Positions 6,573-14,072 of a DNA stretch of 19,046 bases are shown here, piece after piece. This stretch comes from an uncultured Ruminococcus sp. (GTDB lineage Bacteria > Bacillota > Clostridia > Oscillospirales > CAG-272). The notes beneath the pieces are model-generated. The model was not told where the DNA came from. It searched no databases and worked only from the letters and a program-made list of their open reading frames with translations. The translations under genes and the position numbers were made by a program. How positions within the stretch are numbered: position 1 is the stretch's first letter; every line of letters starts with the position of its first letter. The stretch lies in assembly GCA_902773455.1 (NCBI GenBank), contig CACYEW010000052.1, positions 1 through 19,046 on the forward strand. Reading direction: 5' to 3'.

Positions 6573-8003
6573 ATGTACGACATAATCATTATCGGCGGCG
6601 GCGTCGTGGGCGCGTTATGCGCCGAGGCGCTGTCGAAATACGAGGCAAATATCGTTTTGCTTGAAGCCGCTTCCGATCTCGCCGCAGGCGCGACCGGAGC
6701 AAACAGCGGCATAGTCCACGCCGGCTTCGACGCGAAGACCGGTTCGCTCAAGGCGAAATTCAACGTAAGAGGAGCAAAGCTCATGCCGGGGCTCTGCAAG
6801 CGTCTCGGAGTCGGATATAAAAACAACGGCTCTCTCGTAATAGGTTTCTCAGGCGACGAGGAGCAGCTTGCCGAGCTTTACGCGCGCGGCGTCGAAAACG
6901 GCGTAAAGGAGCTTTCGCTGATCGGCAAAGAGGAGCTTCACGCGCTCGAGCCTAACGTCTCGCCGGAGGCGGTCGCGGCGCTTTACGCTCCGACGGCAGG
7001 CATCGTATGCCCCTATTCGCTTGCGATCGCGGCGGCGGGCGTCGCGATGGATAACGGCGTCGGGCTCGAATATGACTGCCGCGTAACAGCTATCGAAAAA
7101 ACGGAAAACGGATATAAAGCCGTCTGCGAAAACGGCAGATCGTTTGAAGCGAAATATATCGTGAACGCCGCGGGACTTCATTCTGACGATATTGCGGCGC
7201 TTGTCGGCGACCGCGGATTTTCGGTCCGCCCGAGAAAAGGCGAATACATCCTCGTCGATAAAACCCAGGGAAAGACCGTATCGCGCACTGTGTTCGTATG
7301 CCCGTCGGCGATGGGCAAGGGCATACTCGTTTCTCCGACCTTCGACGGCAATCTGATCCTCGGTCCGACCTCCGAAGACGTCGACGATAAAGAAAACAGA
7401 CAAACGACTTACGAGGGACTTCAGAAGGTACTTGAAGGGGCTAGGCGCAGCGTACCGTGCGTACGCGCGGCGGCTATCACCTCCTTCACAGGTCTGCGCG
7501 CGGTAGGTTCGACCGGAGATTTCATAATCAGAAAGAGCGCCGACAATTTCCTTACCTTTGCCGGTATCGAATCGCCCGGTCTTTCGTCCGCTCCGGCTCT
7601 CGCCGAATACGCGGAACAGACGCTTCTTGCGGACGGAGCCGTATCGAAGATAAAGAACGGATACAAAACCGAAAGAAGACCGGCTAAATTCATGTCGGAG
7701 CTGAGCTTTGACGAAAAGAACGAATACATAAAAAAGGATCCCGCGTACGGAAGGATCGTATGCCGCTGTGAAGAGGTGACCGAGGGCGAGATACGCGACG
7801 CGCTCGAAAACAATCCTCCGGCGAAAACGGTCGACGCGGTCAAACGCAGAGTACGCGCCGGTATGGGACGCTGTCAGGGCGGCTTCTGCTCGCCCGTCGT
7901 GATCGGGATGATCGCGAAGAGCCTCAACATACCTTACGGGCAGGTCACGAAATGCGGCGAAGGCTCGTTTATAACGACCGGCAGGACCAAGGGGGATCAG
8001 TAA
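6573..8003 (+). CDS. GlpA-like FAD-dependent oxidoreductase with BFD-type [2Fe-2S] domain
   Basis: Flavoprotein of 476 residues in the DAO/GlpA/LhgO superfamily. An N-terminal dinucleotide-binding motif GGGVVG (residues 8-13) is followed by an LhgO/GlpA-like segment NSGIVHAGFD. The C-terminal domain carries four cysteines, Cys397, Cys399, Cys434 and Cys439 (CRC...CQGGFC), the pattern of a BFD-like [2Fe-2S] domain as in anaerobic glycerol-3-phosphate dehydrogenase subunit A. Expected to oxidise a hydroxy substrate and pass electrons through FAD and the cluster. Glycerol 3-phosphate is the usual annotation for this family, but LhgO-type 2-hydroxyacid substrates cannot be excluded and no glycerol genes are nearby. 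It starts at ATG 6573 with GGAG 5 bases upstream, and its stop overlaps the next start (TAATG). The superfamily is secure; the substrate is not. Confidence 0.88.
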   Translation: MYDIIIIGGGVVGALCAEALSKYEANIVLLEAASDLAAGATGANSGIVHAGFDAKTGSLKAKFNVRGAKLMPGLCKRLGVGYKNNGSLVIGFSGDEEQLAELYARGVENGVKELSLIGKEELHALEPNVSPEAVAALYAPTAGIVCPYSLAIAAAGVAMDNGVGLEYDCRVTAIEKTENGYKAVCENGRSFEAKYIVNAAGLHSDDIAALVGDRGFSVRPRKGEYILVDKTQGKTVSRTVFVCPSAMGKGILVSPTFDGNLILGPTSEDVDDKENRQTTYEGLQKVLEGARRSVPCVRAAAITSFTGLRAVGSTGDFIIRKSADNFLTFAGIESPGLSSAPALAEYAEQTLLADGAVSKIKNGYKTERRPAKFMSELSFDEKNEYIKKDPAYGRIVCRCEEVTEGEIRDALENNPPAKTVDAVKRRVRAGMGRCQGGFCSPVVIGMIAKSLNIPYGQVTKCGEGSFITTGRTKGDQ

Positions 8004-9235
8004 TGATAAAAAGAGATATTGTTATCGTCGGCGCGGGTCCCGCGGGGCTTGCCGCCGCAGCAGCCGCTTACGACGCCGGAGTCAAGGATATACTTCTTAT
8101 CGAACGCGACGGCAAAAAGGGCGGTATACTGAAGCAGTGCATCCATCCCGGCTTCGGGCTGCACAGATTCGGCTGTGAGCTTACCGGTCCCGAATACGCG
8201 GAAAGATATATCAGGGAAGTCGAAGCCCGCGGCATCGAAACGCTCACGAACACTTTCGTCATAAACGTGAGCAAAGACAAGGTCGTTACGTATCAGAACG
8301 GCGACGGGATTTTCAGCGTGCAGGCAAAAGCCGTTATTTTAGCCATGGGCTGCCGCGAAAGGCCCAGAGGCGCTCTGAACATACCCGGCACGCGCCCGTC
8401 CGGCATTTTCTCCGCCGGTACGGCTCAGAGACTCATAAACATAGAAGGATATATGCCGGGTAAAAGCGTTGTGATACTCGGCTCGGGCGATATCGGGCTG
8501 ATAATGGCGCGCCGCCTCACTCTCGAGGGCGCGAAGGTACACGCGGTATGCGAGATAATGCCTTATTCCGGCGGTCTTACGAGAAACATCGAGCAGTGCC
8601 TGAACGATTTCGGTATACCGCTTCTGCTTTCCCACACCGTGACGAAGATCCACGGAGATAAACGTCTTACCGGCGTTACGGTATCGAAGGTGGACGAACA
8701 GAGAGTTCCGATAGAAGGCACGGAGATATATTTCGACTGCGATACGCTGCTTCTGAGCGTCGGTCTGATACCGGAAAACGAGTTGACCGAAAAAGCCGGC
8801 GTCGTTATGGACCGCGTTACGGGCGGCGCCTCGGTAGATGCGGAGAGGCAGACGAGCGTCGATGGCATTTTCGCCTGCGGAAACGTTCTTCACGTTCACG
8901 ATCTGGTCGACTTCGTCTCGGCTGAAGCCGAGCTTGCGGGGCAAAGCGCGGCTGAATACGTCAAAAATTCATCCTACGCAAAACGACCTGCCGTAAAGGT
9001 CGAAGCCGGAGACGGCATACGCTACACCGTTCCGCAGACGGTCCATCCGGGAGATACGGCCGAGATATATTTCAGATTTTCAGACGTTTCGCGCAGCGTC
9101 ACGGTCACCGCGTACGCCGACGGCGTGGAAAAGGCAAAGAAAAAAGTGCCGAGAGCGGCTCCCGGCGAGATGCAGAAAATCAAGCTGACCGTTCCCGAAA
9201 ACTGCGAACACGTCAGGATAGGTATGAGCAAATGA
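8003..9235 (+). CDS. FAD/NAD(P)-binding pyridine nucleotide oxidoreductase, partner of GlpA-like protein
   Basis: Flavoprotein of 410 residues with two dinucleotide-binding folds: GAGPAG (10-15) for FAD and VVILGSGDIGL (about 156-166) for NAD(P). Cys46 in LKQCIHPGFG and GCRERPRGAL (116-125) are conserved-looking signatures of this family. A C-terminal addition from about 327 to 410 looks like a beta-rich domain. It lacks the CxxC disulphide of thioredoxin reductases. It probably links NAD(P)H with the neighbouring GlpA-like protein and the DUF1667 protein. The ATG at 8003 overlaps the previous stop codon and has AGGGGG upstream; an in-frame reading from 7952 lies inside the previous gene and is rejected. 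The start of the next gene overlaps its stop (ATGA). The fold is secure. The physiological acceptor is inferred. Confidence 0.87.
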   Translation: MIKRDIVIVGAGPAGLAAAAAAYDAGVKDILLIERDGKKGGILKQCIHPGFGLHRFGCELTGPEYAERYIREVEARGIETLTNTFVINVSKDKVVTYQNGDGIFSVQAKAVILAMGCRERPRGALNIPGTRPSGIFSAGTAQRLINIEGYMPGKSVVILGSGDIGLIMARRLTLEGAKVHAVCEIMPYSGGLTRNIEQCLNDFGIPLLLSHTVTKIHGDKRLTGVTVSKVDEQRVPIEGTEIYFDCDTLLLSVGLIPENELTEKAGVVMDRVTGGASVDAERQTSVDGIFACGNVLHVHDLVDFVSAEAELAGQSAAEYVKNSSYAKRPAVKVEAGDGIRYTVPQTVHPGDTAEIYFRFSDVSRSVTVTAYADGVEKAKKKVPRAAPGEMQKIKLTVPENCEHVRIGMSK

Positions 9236-9585
9236 CAGAAAGAAAATATACTTGCATTATTTGTCCGCAGGGCTGTGAGATCACGGTCACCCTCGACGGA
9301 AAAGATATAGTAAAAGTCGAAGGCAACACCTGCAAAAGAGGCGAGGCCTACGTCACCGAGGAGCTTACGGCTCCGAAGCGCACGCTGACGACTACCGTAA
9401 TGACGTTATCGGGAAGACCCGTACCGGTAAGGACCGTCGGCACCGTGCCGAAAGAAAAGCTCTTCGACTGTATGAAAGAAATAAACGCCGTCAAAGCAAA
9501 AGACGGCGTAAGGCACGGCGACGTTATCATCGAAGACGTCGCCGGTACCGGCGTATCTGTAGTTGCGACCGCAGACGACGTATAA
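9232..9585 (+). CDS. DUF1667 four-cysteine protein, third member of flavoprotein operon
   Basis: Small protein of 117 residues matching the DUF1667 family in length and layout. The N-terminus has Cys8, Cys11, Cys15 and Cys34 (CIICPQGC, NTCKRG), resembling the cluster-binding cysteine set at the start of molybdopterin oxidoreductases, so a [4Fe-4S] cluster is likely. The remainder (LTAPKRTLTTTV, RPVPVRT) is typical of the family and carries no catalytic motif I recognise. It always appears with the two flavoproteins in the Clostridia arrangements known to me and probably acts as their electron-transfer subunit. ATGA overlap with the preceding gene indicates translational coupling. No terminator follows; the gene ends 6 bases from the convergent NUDIX gene. 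Confidence 0.88.
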   Translation: MTERKYTCIICPQGCEITVTLDGKDIVKVEGNTCKRGEAYVTEELTAPKRTLTTTVMTLSGRPVPVRTVGTVPKEKLFDCMKEINAVKAKDGVRHGDVIIEDVAGTGVSVVATADDV

Positions 9586-9591
9586 AACAGG

Positions 9592-10107
9592 TCATTTCAA
9601 AACGTTGTTGTAAGCGTATTTCAGTATGGAAAGATCGCGGCTGAACATGAATTTCTTACCGTATTCGTCCGTGGTATCGAGACCGTACTGAAGTATTTCG
9701 ATCGCTTTTTCGGGCTTCATGAACCGAAGCTCGAAGCCGAGGCGGCGCTCCGACGGGGAAAGGCTCGGTCTGAACCGTTCTTTGGTCGTGTAGGCGAGAA
9801 AAGCGGAGGTATGCTGGCAGTATTTCGTTCTGTTCTTATGCTCGACGACGGAGCCGAGCTTGCAGACGATATAGCTGCCGTATCCCGTCTCCTCACGAAG
9901 CTCGCGCATAAGCGCTTCCACCTCGCTCTCGCCCTTTTCGATACCGCCTCCGGGCAGCTTGTAACAGTTGATACGGCTCATATACATAAGCGCACAGTAA
10001 CCGTATTCGTTCATGAAAACCGCCTTTGACGCGTATCTTTTAACAACCGGCAGATATTCCGTTTCACAATCGTAGAAATCCGAATCGGTAATGATTTTAT
10101 TAAGCAT
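9592..10107 (-). CDS. NUDIX hydrolase
   Basis: NUDIX-family pyrophosphohydrolase of 171 residues. A complete NUDIX box occupies residues 54-76 (GGIEKGE, then seven residues, then RELREETGY), supplying the Mg/Mn-binding glutamates. The substrate (nucleotide sugar, damaged nucleotide or other diphosphate) cannot be read from sequence. The ATG at 10107 is chosen because GAGGAAA lies upstream with 9 bases between GAGG and the ATG; a longer reading to 10338 would run antisense through mntP and is rejected. It is divergent from mntP across 21 bases and convergent with the DUF1667 gene. The shared tiny divergent region with a manganese exporter is suggestive, since many NUDIX enzymes use Mn, but this is inference. 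Confidence 0.93.
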   Translation of the reverse strand: MLNKIITDSDFYDCETEYLPVVKRYASKAVFMNEYGYCALMYMSRINCYKLPGGGIEKGESEVEALMRELREETGYGSYIVCKLGSVVEHKNRTKYCQHTSAFLAYTTKERFRPSLSPSERRLGFELRFMKPEKAIEILQYGLDTTDEYGKKFMFSRDLSILKYAYNNVLK

Positions 10108-10128
10108 ACTGTATTTCCTCAAATAAAA

Positions 10129-10695
10129 ATGAATGTTGCTGCACTGATCCTTGTATCGCTGAGTCTTTCGGCGGACGCGTTTTCGGTCTCTTTGTGCAAG
10201 GGACTGAAAATGATGAAATTCAATCTCAGAACCGCTCTGATAACAGCCGGTTTTTTCGGCTTTTTTCAGGCGCTTATGCCTCTGCTCGGCTGGCTTCTCG
10301 GTTCGAGGTTCATATCGTACATAGAAAAATACGATCATATAATCGCTTTCGCTCTGCTCGCCGTAATCGGCGCCAAGATGATATTCGACGCCGTAAAGGA
10401 TAAAGATAAGTTCGAAGGCAGCGATAAGCTCGATATAAAGGAGCTTTTCATAATGGCTGTCGCAACGAGCATCGACGCGCTCGCGGTCGGTATCGCTTTA
10501 TCCGTTGAAAAAAATCTCAACATTTTCGTTTCAGCGGCGGTGATCGGCGCGATCACGTTTGCCGTATGCGTGCTCGGCGTGTTCATCGGGCACAAATTCG
10601 GCGCGAAATTCAAGACCAAAGCCGCCGTCGCGGGCGGCGTGATACTTATCGCTCTCGGCATAAAAATTCTTATCGAAGGGATCGCCGGCACATGA
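10129..10695 (+). CDS. mntP: Manganese efflux pump MntP
   Basis: Inner-membrane Mn(II) exporter of 188 residues, the family's usual length. Six predicted membrane helices lie at roughly 3-22, 34-56, 70-88, 104-124, 131-154 and 163-183, in two related halves. Each half has the conserved acidic motif: SADAFSVS with Asp16 and SIDALAVG with Asp116. A charged loop (89-103, DAVKDKDKFEGSDK) joins the halves. The start at 10129 matches the usual N-terminus, but I see no Shine-Dalgarno sequence in front of it (AAATAAAA precedes the ATG). The gap to the divergent NUDIX gene is too short for the yybP-ykoY manganese riboswitch that commonly precedes mntP in other bacteria. The next gene overlaps its stop codon (ATGA). 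Confidence 0.93.
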   Translation: MNVAALILVSLSLSADAFSVSLCKGLKMMKFNLRTALITAGFFGFFQALMPLLGWLLGSRFISYIEKYDHIIAFALLAVIGAKMIFDAVKDKDKFEGSDKLDIKELFIMAVATSIDALAVGIALSVEKNLNIFVSAAVIGAITFAVCVLGVFIGHKFGAKFKTKAAVAGGVILIALGIKILIEGIAGT

Positions 10696-11327
10696 AAAGA
10701 CCGTCTCACATACTCTGGGATTTCAACGGCACGATACTTGACGACGTGCAGACCGGCGTAGCTTCCATGAACGCTCTGCTGAAACAAAACGGCATGGATA
10801 AGAAGCTCGATACGGAAAGCTATAAAGAGGTTTTCGGTTTTCCCGTAAAGGATTACTACGAAAGGCTCGGATTCGACTTTTCGAAAAAGAGCTTTGACGT
10901 GCTTGCGGTCGAATGGGTCGACCTCTATAACGACGCGGTCGGTTCCGCGCCTCTCTGCCCGAACGTCGTACCCGCGCTCGAATACGTGCGGAGGCGCGGC
11001 GTGAAGCAGCTGATACTCACCGCTTCGGAGGTTTCGATGGTGCAGACTCAGCTTGACAAATTCGGCATTTCCGGTTATTTTGACGCGATCATAGGGCAGG
11101 ATAACATCAAAGCCTACGGCAAGACCGAGGCGGCGCGGAAATGGTTCGCCCTTGAAAAACCCGAAAACGCCGTTCTGATCGGCGATACGCCTCACGACGC
11201 GGAGACGGCTGAAGATCTCGGCATCGGGTGTCTTCTCGTTACGTGCGGCCATCAGAGCGAGGCTCGGCTCAGAAAATACGGAAAGGTGTTTTCCGATCCC
11301 CTGCAAGCCGTGAAATATCTGCTCTGA
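10692..11327 (+). CDS. HAD-superfamily hydrolase with DxN motif I
   Basis: Predicted haloacid dehalogenase-like phosphatase of 211 residues, closest in look to phosphoglycolate phosphatase-type (Gph/PGMB) proteins with a helical cap. Motif I is WDFNGTILDD: nucleophile Asp10 is present, but the second aspartate, normally the general acid/base, is Asn12. Motif II is Thr110 (LILTASE), motif III a lysine around 140-144, motif IV GDTPHDAE with Asp165 and Asp169. A WD(F/W)NGT subgroup is familiar among Firmicutes, so the Asn may be a subgroup trait. The ATG at 10692 overlaps the mntP stop (ATGA), so the pair is coupled; a longer reading to 10566 lies inside mntP and is rejected. The stop codon abuts that of rsgA. 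The substrate is unknown. Confidence 0.88.
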   Translation: MKRPSHILWDFNGTILDDVQTGVASMNALLKQNGMDKKLDTESYKEVFGFPVKDYYERLGFDFSKKSFDVLAVEWVDLYNDAVGSAPLCPNVVPALEYVRRRGVKQLILTASEVSMVQTQLDKFGISGYFDAIIGQDNIKAYGKTEAARKWFALEKPENAVLIGDTPHDAETAEDLGIGCLLVTCGHQSEARLRKYGKVFSDPLQAVKYLL

Positions 11328-12248
11328 TCACTTCATCCATTCTTTTTTGTCTTTAACGTCTTCGTATATGGACAGATACGAGGCGTAACGCGACTCGGGG
11401 ATCTTACCCTCGGCGACGGCTTCTCTTATGAGACAGCCGTCTTCTTTCGTATGTGAGCATTTCGTATATCTGCATTTGCATAAATACGGCTCGAATTCGG
11501 GAAAAAGATACGGCAGTTCTTCTTTTGTGCAGAAATCGAATCTTACGAAATCGAGCAGGCTGAAGCCGGGAGTATCGGCAATATACGTGCCGTTTTCTAT
11601 CTCGAAAAGCGTTACTCTTCTCGTCGTATTTTTGCCTCTGCGTATCTTCTCGCTTATCTGCCCCGTCTCGCAGCCGAGTCCCGGGAACAGGGTGTTCAGA
11701 AGCGTCGATTTACCGGCGCCCGAAACTCCGCAGAAGGCGGAAACGCAGCCGGTCTGCCCTTTTATATGTGAAAGCAGTTCTTCAACGCCCTCTCCCGTAA
11801 CGGACGAAACGGCGAAAGCGTCGTAACCCGTCTCTTTATACATTGATACCGTCTTTGCGGCGGCAGTCCGGTCAAGCTCCGATTTGGTCATAACTATAAC
11901 GGGCTTTATACCGTTTTTTTCGCATAAGACGGTAAGCTTGTCCGCAAAGCCTTCCGTCATATCCGGATCCTTCACGGAGGCGACTATATAAAGCATGTCG
12001 AGATTGGCGAGCGGCGGTCTTATAAGCTCGTTTTTTCTCTCTTCCACGGCAAAAATACAGTACCCGTCGGCGTTTTTTTTGACCTCGACTCTGTCTGCGC
12101 AGAGCGGGGTTATCTTTTTGTTTCTGAAAACGCCCCTTGCAGGTATGTTTTTGACCGTAAAACCGTCAGCGCCGGCAGACGTGATACGAACGTTGTATCT
12201 GCCGCCGACGCTTGTCATAATGATCCCTTTTAATATTTTATCTTCCAT
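11328..12248 (-). CDS. rsgA: Ribosome small-subunit maturation GTPase RsgA
   Basis: Circularly permuted GTPase (306 residues) that helps late 30S subunit maturation. An N-terminal OB-fold spans about 8-70. Then come G motifs in permuted order: G4 TKSE (121-124), G1 GVSGAGKS (174-181), G2/switch I around GKNTT (205-209) and G3 DTPG (225-228). The C-terminal zinc site uses Cys259, Cys264, His266 and Cys272. In B. subtilis YloQ/CpgA and E. coli RsgA the switch I motif carries His (GKHTT, GQHTT); here it is Asn207. The first ATG (12248) has only a weak ribosome site; an ATG at 12221 is possible, but the family usually starts with residues equivalent to KGII. It is last in the def-to-rsgA operon, 13 bases after the kinase gene, whose B. 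subtilis counterpart phosphorylates this GTPase. Confidence 0.95.
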   Translation of the reverse strand: MEDKILKGIIMTSVGGRYNVRITSAGADGFTVKNIPARGVFRNKKITPLCADRVEVKKNADGYCIFAVEERKNELIRPPLANLDMLYIVASVKDPDMTEGFADKLTVLCEKNGIKPVIVMTKSELDRTAAAKTVSMYKETGYDAFAVSSVTGEGVEELLSHIKGQTGCVSAFCGVSGAGKSTLLNTLFPGLGCETGQISEKIRRGKNTTRRVTLFEIENGTYIADTPGFSLLDFVRFDFCTKEELPYLFPEFEPYLCKCRYTKCSHTKEDGCLIREAVAEGKIPESRYASYLSIYEDVKDKKEWMK

Positions 12249-12261
12249 ACGGTACGATCGC

Positions 12262-14052
12262 TCACGGTTCCGGCGTTATTTCCGCCGGCTCGGTATTTTC
12301 TTCGTCGGTTTCGGGCTCTCCCGTTTCCGGTCCCTCCGTTTCAGTCTCCGGAGGCTCGGTTTCGGGCGGACCGATCGAGATGACTATACTGATCTCGGTA
12401 TTGACCGCGACCTCGTTGTTCGCGTCGATGCTCTGGCGGAGCACCGTACCGGCGGGCGTATCGGAATCCTCGTATTCGATATTGCCGAGAACGAGACCGT
12501 TTTCAAGAAGCAGCTGCCTTGCCGCCTGAGCGGAGATCTCGCAGATATACGGCACGGTCGTTTTTGCGGGAGTATATCCCTTTGAAACGTATACCGTTAT
12601 CACCTGATTCGGTTCGACTTCGCTTCCCGCCGCGGGGTCGGTCCTGATAACGTAATCGGCGGGAACGTGCTGATCCTCCTGCCTTACGGCTTTGAATTCG
12701 AACTGCGCCGCGAATTCCGATTTTACCGTGTTGAAATACTTGTAGGTAAAATCGGGCAGCACCATTTTATCCGTGCCTTTGAACACGAAAAGAGTTATCG
12801 TAAGATCGGAGTTTTTCAGCTTCGTCGTACCGGCGGGCGGATCCTGCTCGACTATCTCGTTCAGGATCTTCCCTCTCGTGCTCTGCTTTTCTATCACGGT
12901 GTAGCCTATCTGTTCAAGCTCGGCTTTGAGCTCGCCCGAATAGACGGACCCGACGTAGGATTTGACGGTTATCGATCTGTTTCTGACGTTATCCGTCTTG
13001 TCGAAAATGTTTCTGACAGTCAGAACGCCGATAACGATGACAACTATCATAAGCGCGAAAAGCACGCCCATCAGTATCGGCATAACGAGTCCGCCGCGTT
13101 CGCGGACCTCTTTTTTCTTCTTTTTCTTTTCTTTTTTCTGCTTTGCCTTCTTTGCGCGTTTTTCGGCTTTGACGTCGACCTCGTCGGCGGGATTTCTGAA
13201 TTTGATCGCGGGATTTTCTTTCAGCGCGTTGATATGTGCAAGCATCTGCTTTGCGGAGCGGAATCTGCGCTCCGGCGATTTTTCCATCGCGCGCATTATG
13301 ATCTGATCGAGTCCCTCCGGCATATCCGGTCTGATCTCGCGCGGGTGCTTCGGTATGTCGTTCACGTGCTTGTAAGCCACGGCGACGGGCGTATCGCCCG
13401 AAAACGGGAGCTGACCGCAGGAGAGCTCGTACATCAGCACGCCGACCGAGTAAAGGTCGCTCCGCTCATCGGCGGGACCCTCGTTTGTCGCCTGCTCGGG
13501 CGAGATATAGTTCACCGTGCCTATCGCTTTATCGGTGAGCGTGAAGGTATCGTTATCGGGAAGCTTTGCTATACCGAAATCGGCGACCTTTATAAGCCCG
13601 TTTTTCAGAAGCATTATGTTCTGCGGTTTTATATCGCGGTGGATGACTCCCTTGCTGTGAGCGTGCTCGAGCGCGCGCAGTATCTGTTCGGTTATATTGA
13701 GCGTTTCACGCCACGAAAGAGTACCGCCCTTGCGTTTGAGAAACGATTTCAGCGTGATGCCCTCTATATATTCCATTACTATATACTTTGTGTTTCCCTT
13801 TACGGACACGTCGTATATGTTCACTATGTTCTCGTGAGAGAGCATCGCGACCGCTTTGGATTCGTTGATGAAACGGCGAAGCGCTTCGGAATCCTCCGAC
13901 ATATCGTTTTTGAGCATCTTTATGGCGACGGTACGGTTCATCAGTATATCTTCGGCTTTGAAGACTATCGCCATACCGCCTACGCCGATGACCTTTTCTA
14001 TTCTGTACCTTTTATCGAATACTCTGCCTATATATTTATCAAAAGCATCCAT
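12262..14052 (-). CDS. prkC: PASTA-domain Ser/Thr protein kinase (PrkC/Stk1 type)
   Basis: Membrane Ser/Thr kinase of 596 residues sensing cell-wall muropeptides or lipid II. The cytoplasmic kinase domain (about 17-275) has glycine loop GVGGMAIVF, catalytic Lys45, HRDIKPQN (138-145), DFG (158-160), a Thr-rich activation loop (169-180) and SPEQA (184-188). A lysine-rich juxtamembrane segment (297-317) leads to a single membrane helix (322-346). Three extracellular PASTA repeats follow (about 361-426, 428-492, 497-561). The last 35 residues are a Glu/Pro/Thr tail with repeated PPETE/GPETGEPET units. The start is ATG 14052 because AGGAGG lies 9 bases upstream; the in-frame ATG at 14076 overlaps the phosphatase stop but has a badly placed ribosome site. 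It is coupled to its opposing phosphatase upstream and followed by rsgA. Confidence 0.96.
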   Translation of the reverse strand: MDAFDKYIGRVFDKRYRIEKVIGVGGMAIVFKAEDILMNRTVAIKMLKNDMSEDSEALRRFINESKAVAMLSHENIVNIYDVSVKGNTKYIVMEYIEGITLKSFLKRKGGTLSWRETLNITEQILRALEHAHSKGVIHRDIKPQNIMLLKNGLIKVADFGIAKLPDNDTFTLTDKAIGTVNYISPEQATNEGPADERSDLYSVGVLMYELSCGQLPFSGDTPVAVAYKHVNDIPKHPREIRPDMPEGLDQIIMRAMEKSPERRFRSAKQMLAHINALKENPAIKFRNPADEVDVKAEKRAKKAKQKKEKKKKKKEVRERGGLVMPILMGVLFALMIVVIVIGVLTVRNIFDKTDNVRNRSITVKSYVGSVYSGELKAELEQIGYTVIEKQSTRGKILNEIVEQDPPAGTTKLKNSDLTITLFVFKGTDKMVLPDFTYKYFNTVKSEFAAQFEFKAVRQEDQHVPADYVIRTDPAAGSEVEPNQVITVYVSKGYTPAKTTVPYICEISAQAARQLLLENGLVLGNIEYEDSDTPAGTVLRQSIDANNEVAVNTEISIVISIGPPETEPPETETEGPETGEPETDEENTEPAEITPEP

Positions 14053-14061
14053 TCGGCTGTC

Positions 14062-14067
14062 CCTCCT
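14062..14067 (-). promoter_or_regulatory. Ribosome binding site fixing the PASTA kinase start
   Basis: AGGAGG on the minus strand, 9 bases before the ATG at 14050-14052. It lies downstream of the alternative ATG at 14076, which argues that translation begins at MDAFDKYIG rather than 8 residues earlier. Confidence 0.75.
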
Positions 14068-14072
14068 TCCGC

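Noticed and set aside
9232..9585. DUF1667 gene considered as a truncated molybdopterin oxidoreductase because of its cysteine pattern
   Set aside because: It has its own overlapping start, full family length of about 117 residues and a fixed partnership with the two flavoproteins, so it is a complete gene.
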